Positions 17,601 through 25,105 of a DNA stretch of 53,228 nucleotides are shown here, one piece after another. The DNA is from DATATB01 sp036268995. Its GTDB lineage: Bacteria; Planctomycetota; Planctomycetia; Pirellulales; PNKZ01. Numbering within the stretch: position 1 is the stretch's first letter; every line of letters begins with the position of its first letter. The notes beneath the pieces were generated by a model that saw nothing but the letters and a program-made list of their open reading frames with translations, was not told where the DNA came from and did no database searches. Both the position numbers and the translations under genes were made by a program. Location of the stretch: assembly GCA_036268995.1 (NCBI GenBank), contig DATATB010000118.1:1-53228 (forward strand), read 5' to 3'.

Positions 17601-19279
17601 GTGACGATCGCCGCGGCACTCAAGCGCTTCTCCACTTGCTTGAGCTGGCGTTGGAAATTGCCCAGGCTCATCGCTGCCTTCAACTTGCGGTCGCATGCTT
17701 CCTTGCGGGCGATGAAGTCGTCGGGCATTTGAGCTTGGCCGCTGCGGGCCGCCGCGGCGGCAATCGATTCCAAGAGCGTGATGCCTTGTTGGCCTGATTG
17801 TTCAATCGCTTCGACCAGCTCGCGCAGTGCGGCGAGATCGCTTGCGCACTGCTGCCACACTTGGGCCTCGGCACCGTTCTGCTGCGACGGGCCGACTACC
17901 TGTGATCGCAACAGCCCCAGCGCCGCGTCGCGCAGTTGCTCCAGCGCCGCGGCGCCGGCTTCCACTCGGGCAAACTGCACGGCGACCGATTCGACGGCCA
18001 CCGATTCGGCCTCTTCGGGCTTGGGCTCCCAGTCTCGCAGCGGCGATGGCGGGGATGGTTCGAGGAACTGCTTCAAATTGTTCCGCAGCTTGCCGGCCAG
18101 CAGGGCGGCATCGCTCGCCAGCTCTTTGATGCGTTCGGGGGTGCTTGCGGGGCGGCGATAGTTCTCGGCCAACAAACGCCGGCCTTGCCGCAGCGTGGAC
18201 AGACCGCGGTATTCCAGCGGCCGCCAGATAACCCGGCGACGGTGAATCACGGCTACCAGCAGCGGCGGGAGCGTCCCGGCACGCAGCGCGTCGGCCAGCA
18301 TCCAGGGCACGTCGGCTTCGTCTGATTCGTAGATTTCGCAAACCAGTTCGACCAGCGCGCGGGCCGGCGAGGAGGTCGGATCCACGGTTTCGAGCAGCCG
18401 GCGAACAGTCGTCACGGGATAGCCGGAAACCAGCCACTCGACGGCCAGGATCGCAAAACCAGCCGCTCCGCCGCGGCGCCGGCGAGACAGTTCGGCCAAC
18501 TGGGCCAGCAGCGGAGCCACCCGTTCGACTCCCTGCTGGCTTGGTTTGGCCAATAGCAACTGCTCGACCATCAAGTCGGAAATTCCGGTCCAACGGCAAA
18601 TGCCGGCATCGTGAAATCGCCGCACCTGGCGGGCCGGCTGAGCGCCGTCGGCATGCTCGCTCCGGATACCGCGACCGTCTGCCGAGACGCCGCGGGCACC
18701 GCCTGAGCGTGGCTGGCGACTGCCGGGCGAGGTGTCATCGGGCGAGATGGGATCGGGCGCCGAACCGGCGCGATGTTTCTTCTCGAGCGCCGCCTTGCTC
18801 ATGGGAGGCACGAAACACATCAGTTCGGGTTCGAACGTATCGATTCCCTCACGCACTCGATTGGCTACCGCGTTGCCGCGTTCCAGCAGGGCGTCGGGCG
18901 TGAATTGGGCATCGCCGTAAAACTGTTCGTTTAATTCCCACTGCAACAGGCAGATATGCGTCCAGATGCGATGGCTCGTGGGGCACAGCCGGCAGGCCAA
19001 GGCGATCCAGTCCCGGGCTTCTGCGAGCATGCCGTGCTGGAAGTACAGCCGGCCCAAGTGATAGACCAGCTTTGGGTTGGCGCCGTCCAGGCGAAAGGCC
19101 TGCTGCAGCAGCGACAGGGCCTGCTCGAACGGCGTGGCCGGGTTCACCGCCAGGCGAAACGAACACTCCGCCAGGGCTTCGAGTTCGGGTCCCTCGAGCG
19201 CGCCGCGCTCTTTGCGGCGCATTTGCAGCGCCAGGAGTCGCTGGCGAAGCAAGGTCGGGTCGCTAACCGGCGCTTTCAC
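14678..19279 (-). CDS. Very large TPR/coiled-coil protein of the Hsp70-TIR operon
   Basis: 1533 aa from GTG 19279 (VKAPVSDPT), preceded by a strong TAAGGAG site that contains the stop codon of the upstream TIR gene. Earlier in-frame codons lie inside that gene and translate to non-conserved sequence. About residues 25-120 hold TPR-like helices (FEQALSLLQQAFRLDGANPK, LVYHLGRLYFQHGMLAEARD). A low-complexity linker follows at about 170-220, then a long Ala/Leu/Glu-rich coiled-coil core. A module of about 60 aa occurs twice (about 515-580 and 675-735), each with an EAC motif followed by LGNF and then a KxLSS/RLSA segment. The C-terminal 500 residues are helical with further TPR-like units. No enzymatic motif was recognised. 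A scaffold for the other operon products is the simplest idea. Confidence 0.8.
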   Translation of the reverse strand: MKAPVSDPTLLRQRLLALQMRRKERGALEGPELEALAECSFRLAVNPATPFEQALSLLQQAFRLDGANPKLVYHLGRLYFQHGMLAEARDWIALACRLCPTSHRIWTHICLLQWELNEQFYGDAQFTPDALLERGNAVANRVREGIDTFEPELMCFVPPMSKAALEKKHRAGSAPDPISPDDTSPGSRQPRSGGARGVSADGRGIRSEHADGAQPARQVRRFHDAGICRWTGISDLMVEQLLLAKPSQQGVERVAPLLAQLAELSRRRRGGAAGFAILAVEWLVSGYPVTTVRRLLETVDPTSSPARALVELVCEIYESDEADVPWMLADALRAGTLPPLLVAVIHRRRVIWRPLEYRGLSTLRQGRRLLAENYRRPASTPERIKELASDAALLAGKLRNNLKQFLEPSPPSPLRDWEPKPEEAESVAVESVAVQFARVEAGAAALEQLRDAALGLLRSQVVGPSQQNGAEAQVWQQCASDLAALRELVEAIEQSGQQGITLLESIAAAAARSGQAQMPDDFIARKEACDRKLKAAMSLGNFQRQLKQVEKRLSAAAIVTDGRAPSASLLELTDKVRAAFAAPHSGPPTPDESLAALAHAAVALTEARTAALAFLLQRLEPAARQATEPGAQSQAKADHTALGEIRQALQHAGENGSGRIGQMLERVGQLDSAQLPPKFAEQCEACKKQFLELSNLGNFSRALARVNKLLSSCDAASPVLPSAELATLQATIFDAFGTLEPADDAAADLAPKLAALEHRVEHLASVVDGVASRAAGLASLVASGKSQVAAQAAPAADRLRRELQKSLRTGAPLVHEIGELQRVGVPGEALRAAIAALQQRCQAVAERAATLKLPLESLPTHAELRAMPPTAGNAAKTAASPELTGLAALEQAVNDTWAGIVAAFEHAEATFADYPPWALRLPPLQAVRATVRGRRAELCYRLGQRVQARAFWNTLLREDRLDADTAHNIAVCDTSSPDVVQQLGSWQAYMELLYFYDIVRDDVRPYAAARAEFHRAFGDSFAPVILQQKLDESWKEKLDKDAAFAFVQNAARVKSFVDHKLHEFVNYQIDYRSPRLILGTSLQDGPEKCDDAHKAMIALVQATCGCLPEHIGQPFTGLVVQHLETALAACSTKNRQQAQAAEANYTQEKDERHFKLLIATANLKLKLYSMLNSIPRLGARLRSVDFLPELCRLDALPLNQSEEFATAVAGSLGMTPDELMKLMHMAAQNVLVDWLKYLFSEVRDPEERNIRQQAYGRMVEMLKSQSTLAEQAKLTNHGRSFYPDSAVQMIEAFSEHGASAQLITLMRQWHESYPHLTGVTLDLAHLLWGEGNHDEAIQVLERSSQDGIHPAGRADCRRFWLQLKCHRHVQSEDFAGAVEYSRELLDGDDENTSFPHDFMQLYSNLTAKKGSDPGSAEMQKAVQDWLARARARLGDWKPTNEQSRPPITADQLRRIETELERTLVMIRYHLMVAEFNRGISAANANQPRSTVEAHFTAVELQAHALTGDPWLDEDCRSGMQTILDRVRDYRARN

Positions 19280-19288
19280 GGCACGGCG

Positions 19289-19295
19289 CTCCTTA
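19289..19295 (-). promoter_or_regulatory. Shine-Dalgarno site overlapping the TIR gene stop codon
   Basis: Read on the - strand this is TAAGGAG. TAA is the stop of the TIR gene, and AAGGAG sits nine bases before GTG 19279. Termination of the TIR gene therefore takes place on the ribosome-binding site of the next gene, which implies translational coupling. It also decides the GTG start of the large downstream gene. Confidence 0.8.
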
Positions 19296-21002
19296 GGCAG
19301 AAGATGCCAACTCGGCCGGATTGACCAGGCGAATTCCGTCATGCTGTCCGACGGCCAGCAACGTGCCGTCGCGCGAGACGCTGAGCGACCCGCCGTCGTG
19401 GCTGTAGACCACGTTATTGCCTGCCGACAAGCAGTAAGTGCCGTCCGGATTGCGGAAGACGCAATACACTCCTTGGTCGTCGGCCGAGACCGGGACGGCG
19501 CCGGGCACCACGTGAAACACGCCGCGAATGCCCAAGGCTCCGTCCAAACGCCGGGCACTCCCCTGTGCATCGACGATCAACGGCATTTCCGTGTCGCCGA
19601 AGGCCGCGATCACGCCCGCCAGTGGCGAGGCCTCGTCGACTTTGTCCGACAGATCGAGCGGAAACTGATACAGCCGATCGACGCCGATCACGTTCAATAT
19701 GTTCCCGGACGGCTTGAGCAACCACACGCGCGGCTCCAGTTCCACGGTGCCCAGGCATTTGCCGCGGTCATAGACCGAGAGCTTCCCAGCGAAATCCGCG
19801 ACGTAGACCCGCTGGTCGCAGACGGCCAAGGCCTGCACGCCCGCGGGGTGCACGAACATCAGCTCCTCCGTGCCGGAAATCGACAAGCGATGCACCTCGC
19901 CGCTCCACAGGCCGACGTAGATATTTTCGCTGTTGATGAAAATATCGCTGACGACGTTTACCGGCCGCTTGTCGACGGCCAGGTTGAAGCGGGCCAACTT
20001 GCCGTACCGTGCAAACAGATAGACGTTGCCGTGCCAATCCGCCAGGGCCAGATAATCTCCGGCAGTGCGCTGCAGGTTCAGCCGGCTCGTGAGCTTCGGC
20101 GCTGCCGGCAGCGGAACCGCCTGTCCGGTGTCGGTGAAGATCAGCGGGTCCTGATTCTGACGCACGAACAGCGTCCGATTATTGGCAAAGAACGTGGCTT
20201 CGCCGGTCCTGGTGATTTCCGGCGGCGGCAGCGCGGCCTGCGCGGCTGGCCCCCGCAGCTCGCTGGTCGGGGCCAGGACTTCGAAAAACTCGCTGCGGAT
20301 CGTTTCGTATCCCTCGCCGGCGACGACCAGCCGCAGGCGCTTGCCGGGCGTGGGCAACGACAAGTCGTTGAAGGTGGCGATCCCGCGCGCAGTTTCGATC
20401 TTGGTCGGCCCGTTCAACTCTCCCGCTTCGGCGCTCACGGACAGCGTCTCTTCGTCCCCCGTCAGCGTGTTGCCGGCGGCGTTGCGGATGCGCACGCGCA
20501 AAGCAGGCAGCGTCCGGTTGACTTGAATGTCGCGCGGCTGGTTGAGGAATTCCAAGCTGCATTGTGCGTTTCCAGGTCGCAGCTCCAGGGCGTCGCACAG
20601 CCGTTCGAACCATTCCGGATCGTTGGGCGTGACCGCCTGGACGTTCAGCGCGGTGTTGGGCATTTTTTCACATTTTTCGAGCAGCACCGGGCTCAGGATC
20701 CGGCAGCCATTCTCGATATGCCTTCCCAACGCCGTATTGAACTCCCAAATGCAATAGTCCTTCTCGAAGTACATCCACGAAAAGACCGGGACGATTTTGC
20801 GGCTATTGGTCAGCGCCGTCGTCAGCACGCCAATGAAGTCGGCGCCGACGGGAATGCCGTCGTTGCGGTCTCGGTCGAAGAAGATCTTCGGCTTGCGGTC
20901 GCCGGCCTTGGTAGTGCAGCTGCACAAGGGCAGATACAGGTTCTTTTCCACCCAGACACGGTTTTCGCTGTTGTAACTGATGAAGACGTCGTATTTTTCC
21001 AT
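19293..21002 (-). CDS. TIR domain protein with Ig-like and beta-propeller domains
   Basis: 569 aa. Residues 1-150 form a TIR domain: YDVFISYNSENRVWVEKNL, FFDRDRNDGIPVGADFI, SRKIVPVFSWMYFEKDYCIWEF. Glu87 in CIWEF lies where TIR NADases carry their catalytic Glu, so NAD cleavage is possible. Residues about 165-255 match a bacterial Ig-like module (ETARGIATFNDLSLPTPGKR). The remaining 300 residues are short beta-strand units with LAVCDQRVYVADFAGKLSVYD-type repeats, most likely a propeller. No signal peptide or membrane helix is seen, so the protein is probably cytoplasmic. The ATG at 21002 has only a weak ribosome-binding site. It lies 67 bases after the TPR gene and is coupled to the following gene. 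Known TIR proteins act in immune signalling or as scaffolds; which applies here is not shown. Confidence 0.9.
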   Translation of the reverse strand: MEKYDVFISYNSENRVWVEKNLYLPLCSCTTKAGDRKPKIFFDRDRNDGIPVGADFIGVLTTALTNSRKIVPVFSWMYFEKDYCIWEFNTALGRHIENGCRILSPVLLEKCEKMPNTALNVQAVTPNDPEWFERLCDALELRPGNAQCSLEFLNQPRDIQVNRTLPALRVRIRNAAGNTLTGDEETLSVSAEAGELNGPTKIETARGIATFNDLSLPTPGKRLRLVVAGEGYETIRSEFFEVLAPTSELRGPAAQAALPPPEITRTGEATFFANNRTLFVRQNQDPLIFTDTGQAVPLPAAPKLTSRLNLQRTAGDYLALADWHGNVYLFARYGKLARFNLAVDKRPVNVVSDIFINSENIYVGLWSGEVHRLSISGTEELMFVHPAGVQALAVCDQRVYVADFAGKLSVYDRGKCLGTVELEPRVWLLKPSGNILNVIGVDRLYQFPLDLSDKVDEASPLAGVIAAFGDTEMPLIVDAQGSARRLDGALGIRGVFHVVPGAVPVSADDQGVYCVFRNPDGTYCLSAGNNVVYSHDGGSLSVSRDGTLLAVGQHDGIRLVNPAELASSA

Positions 21003-21069
21003 GTTGATGCGGCCGTTCTCGCGCTCGCCTTGGTGCTACGGCGGGCAAATCGCCCCAGGCTCTGTCTAT

Positions 21070-22572
21070 TTATCGCAACGCGCTGAGAATCTGTAGCGCC
21101 ATACCCAGGACCCGTTTTCTCGCTTCCTCGGTGACCAGTCTGGGCATCAGGCCCATGCATTCGTTCGCAATTTCGCGGAGAACCGTCGCCTGGTAGTGCG
21201 ACACGCCGCCGGCGGATCTGATCTTGTCGACTGTTCTGTTGTACCGCTCGTACAGCGGATCGGTAAGCTTGACGTCGGCTTGAATTTCGTTGAAGACCTT
21301 GATCATGCGCTGCAGCTCGTCGACCAAGGCCGAGGCCGACGTGATTTCCGGGTCGATCACCGATTGCCTGGCGTATCGCAGCGCCAGCTCCAAGTCGCGC
21401 ACCGCGGTGGCCAACGGCGGGCCTTTGTCCTGCCGGATTTGCTGATGCAGACGCTCATAAATGCTGCAGGCATAGAGGAACGACGAGTACGGGTAGTAGG
21501 GCACCAGCGCCACAACCCGGGTCAGCACCGCTTCCGACACCGGGCTTTCATCTTTGCGGAGCCGGCCCAGCGCTTCGTTCATCTCTTCGTCGACCAGGAA
21601 GCGGTAGAGGTCCTCGCGGTCGCGAAAATCCGCGGGCGCCGCGCCTCCTCTTTTTCCTGATTCGCACTCGCTCAAGAACGTATCGAGCAACTGCCCGAAC
21701 GGACTCGCGCGCGTGTCCGAATGCCGGCCCCCGATGTACTGGCGTGCTTGCTTGTAACGCCCCGACTGGAAATGCTGCCGGACCGGAATCAGATCCTCCT
21801 TGATGAGCTGCCGTTGGATCGAAGCACGCAGCGATTCCAGGTCGGCCCGGCAGTCGGGCTTGTCGAGCGCCAGTCCGGCTTGCACCATTCGCATGGCCTC
21901 CTGAGGCTGATCCTGGATGGCCAGCATCAGCCCGAGCAGGAAATAGTAGATCGGGCTTTCGGCATCGATGGCCACCAGGTGCTGCCCGCGCTTGGTGGCG
22001 GCGGGCAGATCTTTGTTGGCCAGCGCAATCAGCGGGTCTACCGCCGCTGCCGCCAGCGGACCGCGAATCTGGTCCGCGAGCGATTTCATCCGCGTCGCCA
22101 GCCGCGGCGCGGGCTTCCGCCCGCGCAACATGGCCAGCGTGGTCATTGCCGGCTCGAATTGCTTGAGCTTCAATTGGCAATAGGCCGTCAAGTAATGAGC
22201 TTCGTGCGACGTTTCGTGCTCGGCCGACAACGAGTCGATCACCGTGCGAAGCAATTCCAGCGCTTCGGGATACTGCCCTTGGGCCAGTTGCTCTTGCGCC
22301 TCGCGCATGGCGCGCTCGGCGGGGCTCTCCATGCCGCTGAACGAGCTCAACACGCCCACGGTGGGCTTCCCGGCCAACGTGTCGGCCCACATCAATCCCG
22401 ACGGTACGCTGCCCTGCTGCTGCCCGGCCGCATTGGCCATGTTCCGCAGCTTGCTGAGCAGATCTTCGCCGCCGACGGGCTTGGTCGGCAGCGTCACCTC
22501 TTTGAATGTGTCGGCGCGGAATGTCGCGGCACCGCCGTTTTTTTCGACCAGTTGGTTGAATCCGTCAGCCAT
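21070..22572 (-). CDS. TPR-repeat protein of the Hsp70-TIR operon
   Basis: 500 aa from ATG 22572 (MADGFNQL), with GAGAG about nine bases upstream. A GTG 15 bases earlier is a less likely start. After a variable N-terminus of about 90 residues come TPR-like helices: EAQEQLAQGQYPEALELLRTV at about 95, HYLTAYCQLKLKQFEPAMTT, then SPIYYFLLGLMLAIQDQPQEA. The C-terminal half has ALTRVVALVPYYPYSSFLY and a Glu/Arg-rich helix ending in EECM-like segments. There is no signal peptide and no enzymatic motif. TPR proteins are peptide-binding adaptors, and several bind the C-termini of Hsp70 proteins, so an adaptor role beside the operon's Hsp70 is plausible but inferred. A 73-base gap separates it from the upstream 76-aa gene. 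Confidence 0.85.
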   Translation of the reverse strand: MADGFNQLVEKNGGAATFRADTFKEVTLPTKPVGGEDLLSKLRNMANAAGQQQGSVPSGLMWADTLAGKPTVGVLSSFSGMESPAERAMREAQEQLAQGQYPEALELLRTVIDSLSAEHETSHEAHYLTAYCQLKLKQFEPAMTTLAMLRGRKPAPRLATRMKSLADQIRGPLAAAAVDPLIALANKDLPAATKRGQHLVAIDAESPIYYFLLGLMLAIQDQPQEAMRMVQAGLALDKPDCRADLESLRASIQRQLIKEDLIPVRQHFQSGRYKQARQYIGGRHSDTRASPFGQLLDTFLSECESGKRGGAAPADFRDREDLYRFLVDEEMNEALGRLRKDESPVSEAVLTRVVALVPYYPYSSFLYACSIYERLHQQIRQDKGPPLATAVRDLELALRYARQSVIDPEITSASALVDELQRMIKVFNEIQADVKLTDPLYERYNRTVDKIRSAGGVSHYQATVLREIANECMGLMPRLVTEEARKRVLGMALQILSALR

Positions 22573-22645
22573 GCGATTTTCTCTCACTTCTAGCGGGTCA
22601 AGCCGCGACGATGAAGATCCTAGTCCCGCTGCGCGGGCTCGTCCC

Positions 22646-22876
22646 TCAGATCTCTCCCAATTCGTCGTCGCTCGGTTCGGGCACCGTGCCGAGCACGTGC
22701 TGCGCTACGCCGCGGCAGGCCTCGTATTCCTGTTCGTGGTTGATTTTCGCGAGCCCCAGCAGCGTGTTAGCCAGACTCAACTGTTCGAACTCGTCCTGCT
22801 TGCGCTCTTCGGGTTCGTACTTGATTGCTTCCAACCGCTCCAACAGCCGCCGTCGGTTCAATTGACGAGATGCCAT
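22646..22876 (-). CDS. Small conserved-context helical protein, 76 aa
   Basis: Starts MASRQLNRRRLLERLEAIKY and is rich in Arg, Glu and Leu, as for a helical hairpin or coiled coil, with an acidic end (PSDDELGEI). AAGGA lies about nine bases before ATG 22876, and the gene fits neatly between two operon members (53 and 73 bases of spacing). I do not recognise a family. A small adaptor or subunit is possible. Confidence rests on the ribosome-binding site, spacing and protein-like composition. Confidence 0.7.
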   Translation of the reverse strand: MASRQLNRRRLLERLEAIKYEPEERKQDEFEQLSLANTLLGLAKINHEQEYEACRGVAQHVLGTVPEPSDDELGEI

Positions 22877-22929
22877 GCCACGATTCCTTCGGTCCGGCGG
22901 GCCGACGGCCCGGCAGACGTTGCTGAGAG

Positions 22930-25071
22930 TTACGGGGTGTCGGGATGGTTGTCTTCGCCGCCGGCCGCGGCTGCGCCCAGCTCGGCTACTCCGGCTTCCT
23001 CACCGAGCAGGACTTCGCCGGTGACACCGAGCAATTCCATTTCCACTTCCTGGAACTTCTGGGCATGCTGATGCAAGGCCGCGGTTTCGCGGTTGTATTC
23101 GTCCACGCTTGCCACCAGGGCTTCGTCCTGCGCCGGCAACTGGCCCAGCAGAGCCATCACGCGGCCGATGGTCACCTGGCTGCGGGCCTGCATGGCGTCG
23201 GTCGACGGCGAAAGATCGACGCTGCCCACCGGCAGGTCAAGTTCATTGACCGCGGCAAAGCGGGCGAATCGCCCCAGCCGATTCTGCAAACCCACGCGTA
23301 GCCGCTCGGGGACCGCTTCGTTCGTCAGGTACTGCTTCACCATGCCCAGGTAGTGCTGAACCGAATTGGCGATCAATGCGATCCGGCGTTTCTCGCGTTC
23401 GCACAGGTTGAGCACTTGGGGCAGACTGACCCCGGCCGTGCACTCGCGGCTCTCTTCGATCAGTTTCATTCCTGCGGCGCGCTCTTGCTCGTTGCGTGCG
23501 AAGTAATAGCGCACCAGCCCTTCGATCAGGTACGGATCCGCGAACCTGGCATCTCGCGCCAGCGCGGCTTGCGTTCGCTCGCACAATTTTTCCAGCTGGC
23601 CGGCGGGCAGCCCCGATTTCTCAGGCAGAAATCGCCACAAGGCCAATAGCGCCATCGCCCGCCACAGCAGCACGTTGCGCAAGAGCAGCTCGGTTTCGTC
23701 GAACGCCACGGGCAAGGCGTTGGCCCTTGGCGCGCCACTGGTCGCAGTGGCAGCGGCCTCGGTTTCGTCGGCGGCGACCGTGGCCAGCGATCCGTTGCCG
23801 GCGACGATCTCGACCTTGAATGACCGGGAGCAGGCCGAGCAACTGGCCTGTTGACCGGCGCTGGCGCGGCGTGCGCGGTGCCGGGCGTGACAATCGGCAT
23901 GCGTGCAGATGGTTTCGCCCCACTGGTCTTGCTGCTCGAGGCCGGCAGAAATTTCCTTGGCCAGCTTGCCGAGTTCCTTGTCGACGCTGCCGTAATCCGC
24001 CTGGCGCCATTTGCATAGCAATAAGCCCAGCCGCGGCTTGATGGTCGAGCCGCTGTTGGCTTTCGCCGAGTTCAGGGCTCCTTCGAACATCTGCGTGGCT
24101 TCCAGCACGTTGTTCTGAAACAGGGCCTGGATTCCCAGCACGACCTGGTGGTCGTCGAATTGGGCAGGAATTTGATCCGTCAGCACCCCCAGCCGGAGCA
24201 GATTGTCGAAATAGTGCATGGCCCCCTGCACTTCGCGATTGACCCAATGCTTGCGGCCACGGACGAGCCAGGCGATGCCGATCATCAGGTTCGTTTGCAG
24301 CATGGCCCGCAGACGGTCGCCATGCTCGGCGTAGATTTCTTCCACGCGCTCGTAGTCCTTCTGTCGGCATTTGATCCACATTTCCAAGTAAATGGCCGAT
24401 TCGTCCGATCCGCCGGTTTCTTTCAGGTCGGCCAAGACGCCCTCGGCCTCCGAGAGTCGGTTCAATCGCGCGCGGACATAGGCCAAAGCAAAGCGGGCAT
24501 CGGCTACGGACTTCTGGTCCATGCCGGCCGTCAGGGCCTCGACCAACAAGCGCTCCGCCTCGCCGAACTGGTCGGGGCGATCTTCCTCAATGATCGCCAA
24601 GGCATCGATGAGCGGCTTGCGTCGCCGGCGAGGAACCCGCATGCGGAAATGATAGACCACCGCGCCGACCACCAGCGTCATCAGGCCCGACATGATCACC
24701 ACCGCTTTGACCCACGGCTCCTGCCATTGCCGGAGCATCCAGGCTTTCAGCCACTCGCCCCAGGTCTGCGGCGGTTCGGCTGCCGGCTGCCCGGCCGGTT
24801 GGACCTCGGCGGGCGTCGGCGACGGAACACTCACCTCCTGGTCGGGATTGTCGGAGAGCTCGCGCACGACCACTGGCAGCAGCTTCTCTTCCCAGATGTT
24901 GCGAGGAATTGCCCAGCTGCGATCCCCGACCTGCAGGCGTACGGTGTCGGTGGGATCATCGGCGGCTCGCTCTGGCTGGGCTTGTAGCGTGCCTGCCAGC
25001 CCCAGAGCCACGGCCAGCAGGACCCACATTGCCGCCAGCCGCGGTGTGTTCGTCAGCTTGATGCGTTTCAC
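22930..25071 (-). CDS. Membrane-anchored TPR protein with zinc ribbon
   Basis: 713 aa from GTG 25071 (VKRIKLTNTPRL). The frame continues upstream into the neighbouring gene, but that part is not protein-like. Residues 1-32 form a signal peptide or anchor (MWVLLAVALGLAGTLQAQ). A transmembrane helix lies at about 116-137 (VVIMSGLMTLVVGAVVYHF), followed by Arg-rich RRRRK, so the large C-terminal part is probably cytoplasmic. TPR-like pairs cover about 150-380 (FGEAERLLVEALTAGMDQ, RFALAYVRARLNRLSEAEGV). A zinc ribbon at about 387-418 has CTHADC and CSACSRSF. The C-terminal third is helical. It would tether the operon's complex to the membrane and could sense zinc or redox state; both are inferences. 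The gene begins 34 bases after the true end of the kinase-like gene. Confidence 0.85.
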   Translation of the reverse strand: MKRIKLTNTPRLAAMWVLLAVALGLAGTLQAQPERAADDPTDTVRLQVGDRSWAIPRNIWEEKLLPVVVRELSDNPDQEVSVPSPTPAEVQPAGQPAAEPPQTWGEWLKAWMLRQWQEPWVKAVVIMSGLMTLVVGAVVYHFRMRVPRRRRKPLIDALAIIEEDRPDQFGEAERLLVEALTAGMDQKSVADARFALAYVRARLNRLSEAEGVLADLKETGGSDESAIYLEMWIKCRQKDYERVEEIYAEHGDRLRAMLQTNLMIGIAWLVRGRKHWVNREVQGAMHYFDNLLRLGVLTDQIPAQFDDHQVVLGIQALFQNNVLEATQMFEGALNSAKANSGSTIKPRLGLLLCKWRQADYGSVDKELGKLAKEISAGLEQQDQWGETICTHADCHARHRARRASAGQQASCSACSRSFKVEIVAGNGSLATVAADETEAAATATSGAPRANALPVAFDETELLLRNVLLWRAMALLALWRFLPEKSGLPAGQLEKLCERTQAALARDARFADPYLIEGLVRYYFARNEQERAAGMKLIEESRECTAGVSLPQVLNLCEREKRRIALIANSVQHYLGMVKQYLTNEAVPERLRVGLQNRLGRFARFAAVNELDLPVGSVDLSPSTDAMQARSQVTIGRVMALLGQLPAQDEALVASVDEYNRETAALHQHAQKFQEVEMELLGVTGEVLLGEEAGVAELGAAAAGGEDNHPDTP

Positions 25072-25105
25072 GATCCTGTGCTCCCCCGCGTGCAACCGTC
25101 TGGCG

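Noticed and set aside
19077..21086. Long + strand frame opposite the TIR gene
   Set aside because: High-GC antisense shadow. Composition is His/Gln/Arg-heavy with no domain, while the - strand TIR and Ig-like motifs are clear.
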